Source: an uncultured Lachnospiraceae bacterium (GTDB taxonomy: Bacteria; Bacillota; Clostridia; Lachnospirales; Lachnospiraceae). Taken from it: a stretch of DNA of 7,284 nucleotides. The notes under the pieces are model-generated. The model ran no database searches and was not told the DNA's origin. It saw nothing but the letters and a program-made list of their open reading frames with translations. The position numbers were made by a program, and so were the translations under genes. The stretch spans positions 1 through 7,284 of the forward strand of contig CADBUD010000240.1 in assembly GCA_902797785.1 (NCBI GenBank), in the 5' to 3' direction. Of this stretch, positions 1 through 5,170 are shown piece after piece. Positions within the stretch are counted from its first letter, which is position 1. Every line of letters begins with the position of its first letter.

Positions 1-1
1 A

Positions 2-181
2 ATCCGGCCAATAAAAACAGAAGAGATGATAGAGCGGCTAAAAAAGACCCTGGCCGATTATGAGCTTCCCAGAAAAATCATAACGCTGCCGCTCCTTCCA
101 ACAACAGAGAGTGGAAAAGTAGATAAAAAAAGACTAAAAAATGGAAATCAAATTGACAATAAACAGAAACCTATAGTATAA
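2..181 (+). CDS. C-terminal end of an AMP-forming ligase / adenylation-domain enzyme (5' part outside the window)
   Basis: An open frame entering from the left edge gives 59 residues and stops with TAA at 179-181. It contains the sequence LPTTESGKVDKKRL, which matches the A10 core motif (PxTxSGKxD+xxL) of the ANL superfamily: acyl-CoA synthetases, NRPS adenylation domains and related ligases. The motif lysine, codon 116-118, is the residue that contacts the acyl-adenylate in this family. The preceding helix (EEMIERLKKTLADYELP) and the short beta-strand before the motif also fit the small C-terminal subdomain. The last 14 or so residues are polar and look like an unstructured tail, with no carrier-protein domain after it, so this is probably a stand-alone ligase. 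The substrate cannot be told from this fragment. No terminator is visible before the next gene, 48 bases downstream, so some read-through into the polyamine operon is possible. Confidence 0.85.
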   Translation: MRPIKTEEMIERLKKTLADYELPRKIITLPLLPTTESGKVDKKRLKNGNQIDNKQKPIV

Positions 182-182
182 T
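153..182 (+). promoter_or_regulatory. Consensus sigma-A (sigma-70 type) promoter for the polyamine operon
   Basis: TTGACA at 153-158 and TATAAT at 177-182 are both perfect consensus hexamers, 18 bases apart. The -10 box overlaps the TAA stop of the upstream ligase, so the promoter lies inside the 3' end of that gene. Transcription would start near 189 and give a leader of about 40 bases before the speA start at 230. That leader is A-rich and shows no riboswitch-like fold. An 18-base spacer is one over the optimum but common. Confidence 0.8.
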
Positions 183-229
183 TTGCAAAGCTGTAAAAAT
201 AGCATAAATAGAAAAAGCAGAGGGAAAAA

Positions 230-1705
230 ATGGACAAAAACAAGCAAACAAAAGCTCCAGTCTACGAGGCACTGGAGCGTTTTCGGAAAAAAAGGGTCGT
301 ACCTTTTGATGTCCCGGGGCATAAAAGAGGCCGGGGAAACCCGGAACTGGTAGAGTTTCTGGGAGAAAAATGTCTTGGACTGGATGTCAATTCCATGAAG
401 CCGCTGGACAATCTGGGGCATCCGGTTTCTGTTATTCGGGAAGCAGAAGAATTGACAGCTGACGCCTTTGGCGCAGCCCACGCTTTTTTAATGGTCAATG
501 GGACGACCAGCTCTGTTCAGACCATGATCCTTTCTGTCTGCAAAGAGGGAGATAAAATCATTCTTCCTCGAAATGTCCATAAAAGCGTGATCAATGTGCT
601 GGTCCTATGCGGCGCCATACCGGTCTACGTTGAGACGAAGGTGGACGAAAAGCTTGGCATCGCACTGGGAACAGAAATCGAAAAAATACAGGCCGCTATG
701 GAAGAGCATCCGGATGCGGCTGCTGTTTTTGTCAATAATCCCACCTATTATGGAATCTGTTCCAATATAAAAGAGATCGTGAAGCTGGCACATGAAAGAG
801 GCATGAAGGTTCTTTCTGATGAGGCGCATGGGACCCATCTGTATTTTGGAGAGCACCTTCCGGTTTCCGGGATGGCAGCAGGAGCAGACATGGCAGCGGT
901 TTCTATGCATAAATCAGGAGGCAGCCTGACCCAGAGCTCGATCCTGCTCTGTGGACCAAATATGGATGCGGAATATGTCCGTCAGATTATCAATCTGACC
1001 CAGACGACGAGTGCCTCCTATCTGTTGCTTTCCAGTCTTGATATTTCAAGAAGAAATCTGGCGCTGCGCGGAAGGGAATCTTTTGCGAAAGTGCGTCAAA
1101 TGGCAGAGTATGCCAGGAGTGAAATCAATGAAATTGGTGGATACTATGCCTATGGAAAGGATTTGATCGATGGAAACAGTGTATTTGATTATGACGTGAC
1201 AAAGCTGTCGGTCTATACCCAGGGAATCGGCTTGACCGGAATCGAGGTCTATGATTTACTGCGGGATGAGTATGATATCCAGATCGAGTTTGGAGATATT
1301 GGAAATATCCTGGCATATATTTCCATTGGAGACAGGATACAGGATATTGAGAGACTAGTAGGTGCACTGGAGGATATCAAACGGTTGTACAAAAAGGAAT
1401 CCCAGACCATGTATTGTGGTAAATTCATCCAGCCGGAAACGGTTCTTACACCGAAAAAGGCGTTTTACCAAAAAAAGGAGCCGGTAGAGCTTTCGAAAAC
1501 TGCCGGGAGGATCTGCGGAGAGCTGGTGATGTGCTATCCGCCGGGCATCCCGATTCTGACCCCGGGCGAGCGCATCACGGAGGAAATCACGGAATATATC
1601 CAGTATGCAAAAGAAAAGGGATGTTCCCTGCAGGGAACAATGGATTCCAAGGTGGAACGGATTCATGTAATAAAAGAACAAAACGGCAGGCCGTTTCGTT
1701 CATGA
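230..1705 (+). CDS. speA: PLP-dependent Arg/Lys/Orn decarboxylase (probable biosynthetic arginine decarboxylase, SpeA type)
   Basis: This 491-residue fold-I (aspartate aminotransferase-like) decarboxylase decarboxylates a basic amino acid in the cytoplasm as the first step of polyamine synthesis. The N-terminal PFDVPGHKRG (25-34) is the hallmark opening of the Orn/Lys/Arg decarboxylase major domain. Further motifs are NGTTS (90-94, phosphate binding), H117 (expected to stack on the PLP ring), SDEAH (196-200, Asp197 for the pyridine nitrogen) and SMHKSGGSLTQSS (225-237), with Lys228 as the Schiff-base lysine. The C-terminal domain carries YPPGIPILTPGE (436-447). Length matches the Bacillus-type enzymes of about 480-490 residues, which lack the wing domain of the large enterobacterial forms. 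The start is supported by AGAGGG just upstream (219-224). Substrate choice among arginine, lysine and ornithine cannot be read with confidence; arginine is favoured by analogy with Firmicutes polyamine clusters. The last codons and stop lie in a palindromic repeat (1676-1710). Confidence 0.9.
   Translation: MDKNKQTKAPVYEALERFRKKRVVPFDVPGHKRGRGNPELVEFLGEKCLGLDVNSMKPLDNLGHPVSVIREAEELTADAFGAAHAFLMVNGTTSSVQTMILSVCKEGDKIILPRNVHKSVINVLVLCGAIPVYVETKVDEKLGIALGTEIEKIQAAMEEHPDAAAVFVNNPTYYGICSNIKEIVKLAHERGMKVLSDEAHGTHLYFGEHLPVSGMAAGADMAAVSMHKSGGSLTQSSILLCGPNMDAEYVRQIINLTQTTSASYLLLSSLDISRRNLALRGRESFAKVRQMAEYARSEINEIGGYYAYGKDLIDGNSVFDYDVTKLSVYTQGIGLTGIEVYDLLRDEYDIQIEFGDIGNILAYISIGDRIQDIERLVGALEDIKRLYKKESQTMYCGKFIQPETVLTPKKAFYQKKEPVELSKTAGRICGELVMCYPPGIPILTPGERITEEITEYIQYAKEKGCSLQGTMDSKVERIHVIKEQNGRPFRS
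1622..1639. repeat. Perfect 18-bp palindrome inside speA
   Basis: TGTTCCCTGCAGGGAACA equals its own reverse complement over all 18 bases, centred on CTGCAG. It lies about 65 bases before the speA stop and encodes part of the CSLQGT segment. It could be a protein-binding dyad or a cruciform or hairpin seed, but it may equally be a chance product of codon choice. There is no poly-T after it, so it is not a terminator. Confidence 0.4.
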
Positions 1706-1710
1706 GTATA
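1676..1710. repeat. 35-bp palindromic repeat, copy 1 (forms the 3' end of speA)
   Basis: These 35 bases match 7250-7284 at 33 positions. Bases 1676-1701 fold into a 12-bp stem with a 2-base centre and one A-C mismatch (1680/1697), which becomes G-U on the minus strand. The repeat contributes the SpeA residues EQNGRPFRS and the TGA stop (1703-1705), then runs on 5 bases into the spacer. Compared with copy 2, the outer left arm is lost or interrupted: the sequence to the left reads ATTCATG followed by TAATAAAA before the shared GAAC. Confidence 0.75.
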
Positions 1711-1718
1711 AACATAGG

Positions 1719-1745
1719 ATAGGAAACGATTTATTCGTTTCCTAT
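1719..1745. other. Intercistronic hairpin between speA and speE
   Basis: ATAGGAAACGA (1719-1729) and TCGTTTCCTAT (1735-1745) are perfectly complementary and give an 11-bp stem with a 5-base loop. It lies in the 72-base gap between speA and speE, 8 bases after the palindromic repeat. No U-tract follows (AACAGGATTT), so it is not a standard intrinsic terminator. It could be an mRNA processing or stabilising element that sets different levels for speA and the three downstream genes; that role is inferred. Confidence 0.5.
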
Positions 1746-1777
1746 AACAGGATTTAGAACGGGATAAGGAAGAAAGA

Positions 1778-2653
1778 ATGGAAGAGAACAGCAGGATGGA
1801 TATCTGGTTTTCCCAGATGGATACGGAAAATGTAAAAACGAGTGTCCGGGTGGACAAACAGCTTTTTAGCGCACAGAGCGAATATCAGCGGATTGATGTC
1901 TTTGAGTCACAGGAATTTGGAAAAATGATCGTTTTGGACGGGGAGATCATTTTTTCGGAAGCGGATGAGTTTATTTATAATGAAATGATCGTGCATGTGC
2001 CGATGGCAGTCCATCCTGAGGTGAAAAAGGTGCTGATCATAGGTGGTGGTGACGGAGGCGTAGCAAGAGCCTGCATCGACTATCCGGAAATCCAAACCAT
2101 CGATGTTGTGGAGCCAGATCAGCTCTTTATTGATGTGAGCCGGAAATTTTTTCCGGAGACAGCAAAAGGCTTTGATGATAACCGGGTTCGGATTTCGAAT
2201 GTAGATGGGCTGCGTTTTTTAAGAGGCTGTCAGGCGGAATATGATTTGATCATCAATGACTCGACTGATCCGTTCGGACATACGGAGGGCTTGTTTACCA
2301 AAGAGTTTTATGGGAGCTGTTTCCGGGCTCTGAAAGAAGACGGCGTCATGGTCTATCAGCATGGAAGTCCGTTTTATGATGAGGATGAGGCGGCGTTTCG
2401 TGCGATGCATCGAAAGGTGTATCAGTGTTTTCCCATCAGCCGCGTATATCAGGCAAGCATCCCTACTTGTCCGGCAGGGTACTGGATGTTCGGTTTTGCC
2501 TCCAAAAAATATCATCCACTGACTGATTTTGATCCGGATCGCTGGAATCAAAGAAAAATAAAAACATGGTATTATACCACCAATCTGCATATGGGAGCGT
2601 TCATGCTTCCAAAATATGTAGAGGAGCTTTTAGAAGAGGAGGAAAATCGTTAA
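1778..2653 (+). CDS. speE: Spermidine synthase family aminopropyltransferase (SpeE)
   Basis: This 291-residue protein belongs to the polyamine aminopropyltransferase family, which moves an aminopropyl group from decarboxylated S-adenosylmethionine to a diamine. Family signatures in order are YQRIDVFES (36-44), FGKMIVLDG (47-55), DEFIYNEMIVHVP (63-75), the nucleotide-binding GGGDGG (89-94), VEPD (111-114, Glu112 for the ribose), DG (143-144, adenine pocket) and NDSTDP (160-165) with the two conserved acidic residues Asp161 and Asp164. Length is normal. Departures from the usual consensus are RAC (97-99) where most members have RE, VEPD for vEID, GHT (167-169) for GPA, and YNEM for YHEM or YQEM. 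The start follows AAGGA at 1766-1770. Met7 would match the start of shorter homologues but has poorer SD spacing. Its stop overlaps the next start (TAATG). No SpeD gene is present in the window to supply the donor. Confidence 0.88.
   Translation: MEENSRMDIWFSQMDTENVKTSVRVDKQLFSAQSEYQRIDVFESQEFGKMIVLDGEIIFSEADEFIYNEMIVHVPMAVHPEVKKVLIIGGGDGGVARACIDYPEIQTIDVVEPDQLFIDVSRKFFPETAKGFDDNRVRISNVDGLRFLRGCQAEYDLIINDSTDPFGHTEGLFTKEFYGSCFRALKEDGVMVYQHGSPFYDEDEAAFRAMHRKVYQCFPISRVYQASIPTCPAGYWMFGFASKKYHPLTDFDPDRWNQRKIKTWYYTTNLHMGAFMLPKYVEELLEEEENR
2637..2642 (+). promoter_or_regulatory. Shine-Dalgarno site that sets the start of the carboxyspermidine dehydrogenase
   Basis: AGGAGG is a perfect SD core, 10 bases before the ATG at 2653, and lies within the final Glu codons of speE. 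Together with the one-base stop/start overlap (TAATG, 2651-2655) it indicates translational coupling. It also decides the start at 2653 rather than an in-frame ATG at 2566, which lies 29 codons upstream inside speE. Confidence 0.8.
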
Positions 2654-3912
2654 TGGGAAAATTAATGATCATTGGCTGCGGGGGAGTTGCGTCTGTGGCT
2701 ATTCATAAATGCTGTCAAAACAGCGAAGTTTTTTCAGAAATCATGATTGCGAGCCGGACTGTGTCAAAGTGCGAAGCATTAAAAGAAAAGCTGGAGAAAA
2801 CGACAAAGACAAAGATTACGACGGCACAGGTGGATGCGGATCATGTGGAAGAGCTGACCGCACTTATCAAAGACTATGCGCCGGATGCGGTATTGAATGT
2901 GGCACTGCCATATCAGGATCTTACGATCATGGATGCCTGCTTAGAGGCAGGGGTTCATTATATTGATACGGCCAACTACGAAGCAGAAGATACAGAGGAC
3001 GAAGCGTGGCGCCGGATTTATGAAGAGCGCTGCAAACGTCTTGGATTCACGGCATATTTTGACTATTCCTGGCAGTGGGCCTATCAGGAAAAATTTGAGA
3101 AGGCAGGTCTGATGGCACTGCTTGGAACTGGTTTTGATCCTGGTGTGACCAGTGTATTTACTGCCTACGCGCAGAAGCATTACTTTGATGAAATTCATAC
3201 CATTGATATCTTAGACTGCAATGGCGGAGATCACGGCTATCCATTTGCGACGAATTTTAATCCAGAGATCAATTTAAGAGAGGTCTCCGCCCCGGGCTCC
3301 TACTGGGAAGATGGAAAGTGGATCGAGGTCGAGCCAATGAGCATCAAAAGAGAATATGAGTTTGCCGGCGTCGGGAAAAAAGAGATGTATCTGCTCCACC
3401 ACGAGGAGATCGAGGCGCTTGCGAAAAATATTCCCCATGTAAAACGGATTCGCTTTTTTATGACCTTCGGACAAAGCTATCTGACCCATATGAAGTGTCT
3501 GGAAAATGTCGGCATGCTCTCGACGGCACCAATCGAATTTGAAGGACAAAAGATTGTGCCAATCCAGTTCTTAAAGGCATTATTGCCGGATCCGGCCTCT
3601 CTGGGACCAAGAACTGTAGGAAAGACCAATATCGGATGTATTTTTACCGGGATAAAGGACGGAAAAGAAAAAACATTATATATTTATAATATCTGCGATC
3701 ATCAGGAATGCTATCGGGAAGTCGAGTCTCAGGCGATTTCCTATACGACCGGTGTACCGGCGATGATCGGTTCCATGCTGGTTTTGGATGGACGATGGAG
3801 AAAGCCTGGCGTATTTACGACTGACGAATTTGATCCGGATCCATACATGGAGGCCTTGAATCAATGGGGACTTCCGTGGGTCGTGGAAGAGCATCCGGTC
3901 TTAGTGGATTGA
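2653..3912 (+). CDS. Carboxynorspermidine/carboxyspermidine dehydrogenase (saccharopine dehydrogenase family)
   Basis: This 419-residue cytoplasmic oxidoreductase, counted from the ATG at 2653, resembles carboxy(nor)spermidine dehydrogenase (synthase). That enzyme reductively condenses L-aspartate beta-semialdehyde with putrescine or diaminopropane using NAD(P)H. The N-terminus is a Rossmann nucleotide site, IIGCGGVASVA (6-16). A second strand ends in ASRT (33-36), and NVALPY (82-87) and YIDTANYE (103-110) fit the saccharopine dehydrogenase fold. LGTGFDPGVTSVF (157-169) and DCNGGDHGYPFATNFNPEINLRE (188-210) are typical of this branch rather than of lysine-pathway saccharopine dehydrogenases. 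The family is usually about 400 residues. The gene is coupled to speE by a 1-base overlap and lies 19 bases before nspC, its pathway partner, which is the strongest support for the assignment. Exact amine preference (putrescine, agmatine, cadaverine or diaminopropane) is not readable. Confidence 0.88.
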   Translation: MGKLMIIGCGGVASVAIHKCCQNSEVFSEIMIASRTVSKCEALKEKLEKTTKTKITTAQVDADHVEELTALIKDYAPDAVLNVALPYQDLTIMDACLEAGVHYIDTANYEAEDTEDEAWRRIYEERCKRLGFTAYFDYSWQWAYQEKFEKAGLMALLGTGFDPGVTSVFTAYAQKHYFDEIHTIDILDCNGGDHGYPFATNFNPEINLREVSAPGSYWEDGKWIEVEPMSIKREYEFAGVGKKEMYLLHHEEIEALAKNIPHVKRIRFFMTFGQSYLTHMKCLENVGMLSTAPIEFEGQKIVPIQFLKALLPDPASLGPRTVGKTNIGCIFTGIKDGKEKTLYIYNICDHQECYREVESQAISYTTGVPAMIGSMLVLDGRWRKPGVFTTDEFDPDPYMEALNQWGLPWVVEEHPVLVD

Positions 3913-3931
3913 GAAAGGAGCAGGGGAAGAG

Positions 3932-5086
3932 ATGAAGTGGATGGATCAGACGGAGCTGCCGACCCCGTCCTATGTTATTGATGAGGAAAAATTAGTTCAG
4001 AATCTAACCTGCTTAAAGCGGGTAGAAAAAGAGGCAGGCTGTCATATCCTCCTGGCACAAAAAGCATTTTCCATGTTCTGTGAATACCCTCTGATTGGAA
4101 CATATCTTTCCGGAACAACGGCCAGTGGTCTGTACGAGGCGCGGCTGGGAAAAGAATATATGCCGGATCGAGAAAATCATATTTTTTCTCCTGCGTACAA
4201 GGCGGAGGAAATGGAAGAAATCATCAGCCTCTGTGACCATATTATTTTCAATTCCTTTTCCCAATGGAGAAAATACCGCTCCCTCTGCAGCGGAAGAACC
4301 AGCCCGGGACTTCGGATCAATCCGGAGCATTCGACACAAAAAGGACAGGAAATCTACGATCCCTGTGCACCGGGCTCCCGCCTGGGGATTCCCATTTCCA
4401 TCTTTGAGAAGGAGCTAAGAGCAGACCCGGATCTTCTAGGTGGAATCGAAGGGCTTCACTTTCATACATTGTGTGAGCAAAATTCTGACGCGCTGGAAGA
4501 GACGCTTGAGGTCGTAGAGGAAAAATATGGAACCTGGTTTTCCAAAATAAAATGGCTCAATATGGGAGGCGGGCACCATATTACGAGAGAAGATTATGAC
4601 ATCGACCGCTTGATCCGGTGCATCAAAAGAATCAGAGAAACATATGGACTGGAGGTATATTTAGAGCCGGGAGAAGCTGTGGCTCTGCAGGCAGGAACTT
4701 TGGTGACGGAGGTCCTGGATGTGGTAGAAAACGAAAGCCGAATCCTGATTCTGGATGCATCCGCCGCCTGTCATATGCCGGATGTCCTGGAAATGCCCTA
4801 CCGCCCGGAAGCCGTCGGTGCCGGAAAGCCTGGAGAGAAAAAATATACCTATCGTCTGGCTTCCTGCACCTGTCTGGCCGGAGATGTGATTGGGGACTAT
4901 TCCTTTGACCGGGAGCTTGTCCCGGGAGACCGCATCTGCTTTTTAGATATGGCGATCTATTCCATGGTAAAAAATAATACATTCAATGGAATGAAACTGC
5001 CGTCCATCGTGGTAAAAGAGCCGGGAGGAGCATATCGGCTGATCCGGGAATTCGGATATGAAGATTTTAAGAACCGATTGTCCTAA
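3932..5086 (+). CDS. nspC: Carboxynorspermidine/carboxyspermidine decarboxylase (NspC)
   Basis: This 384-residue PLP enzyme of the alanine racemase fold (fold III) removes the carboxyl group from carboxyspermidine or carboxynorspermidine in the last step of the pathway. Motifs in order are LLAQKAFS (40-47) with Lys44 as the PLP lysine, GLRINPE (126-132), PGSRLGI (147-153), GLHFHTLCE (174-182), the phosphate-binding NMGGGHH (210-216), YLEPGEAV (243-250), the active-site cysteine region CTCLAGD (312-318, Cys314 and Asp318) and DMAIYSMVKNNTFNG (339-353). Length and motif order are complete, with no sign of decay. AAAGGAG at 3914-3920 and AGGGGA at 3922-3927 are both possible SD sites for the ATG at 3932; the second is closer to ideal spacing. 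It is the last gene of the operon in this window. Confidence 0.92.
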   Translation: MKWMDQTELPTPSYVIDEEKLVQNLTCLKRVEKEAGCHILLAQKAFSMFCEYPLIGTYLSGTTASGLYEARLGKEYMPDRENHIFSPAYKAEEMEEIISLCDHIIFNSFSQWRKYRSLCSGRTSPGLRINPEHSTQKGQEIYDPCAPGSRLGIPISIFEKELRADPDLLGGIEGLHFHTLCEQNSDALEETLEVVEEKYGTWFSKIKWLNMGGGHHITREDYDIDRLIRCIKRIRETYGLEVYLEPGEAVALQAGTLVTEVLDVVENESRILILDASAACHMPDVLEMPYRPEAVGAGKPGEKKYTYRLASCTCLAGDVIGDYSFDRELVPGDRICFLDMAIYSMVKNNTFNGMKLPSIVVKEPGGAYRLIREFGYEDFKNRLS

Positions 5087-5170
5087 GATGCCGATATTTT
5101 GTTACGATTCATAATGTTATTTGTTTTTTCATTACTTGTTTTTTTCGTTATTTTTTTGGGGTTCTGGAAC
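5087..5170. other. T-rich convergent spacer between nspC and the lipoprotein gene
   Basis: Both flanking genes end here. On the plus strand the spacer has three T-runs (5124-5129, 5139-5145, 5151-5157) set in two imperfect 16-base units. No strong stem precedes the T-runs. The only dyad is a weak GGTTC/GAACC at 5160-5171 with a 2-base loop, placed after the T-runs for plus-strand transcription and followed by A-runs, not T-runs, on the minus strand. Termination of the operon probably occurs here, but the element is not a canonical intrinsic terminator. Confidence 0.35.

Noticed and set aside
183..229. Possible riboswitch or attenuator in the speA leader
   Set aside because: The leader is about 40 A-rich bases with no visible stem, too short for known polyamine- or SAM-responsive elements.
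134..481. Minus-strand open frame across the promoter and the start of speA
   Set aside because: Translation is Phe/Leu/Cys-rich low complexity from antisense of A-rich DNA; it lacks a plausible SD site and conflicts with two well-supported genes.
1720..1748. Possible secondary promoter before speE (TATAAC at 1743-1748)
   Set aside because: No -35-like hexamer at the right spacing (TAGGAA), and the box overlaps the right arm of the intercistronic stem.
2140..2156. CCGGAAA / TTTCCGG hairpin inside speE
   Set aside because: Seven base pairs with an all-T loop explained by Arg-Lys-Phe-Phe-Pro-Glu codons; no following T-run and no sign of function.
2566..2652. In-frame upstream extension of the dehydrogenase to an ATG at 2566
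   Set aside because: It would overlap speE by 88 bases, has no SD site, and the extra 29 residues precede the Rossmann motif that normally begins at residues 4-12. The AGGAGG before 2653 decides the start.
4095..4982. Secondary open frames on both strands inside nspC (for example 4095-4418 plus, 4632-4982 minus)
   Set aside because: They are shadows of a clear, motif-complete gene; their translations are rich in Arg, Pro and Cys and lack family motifs or SD sites.
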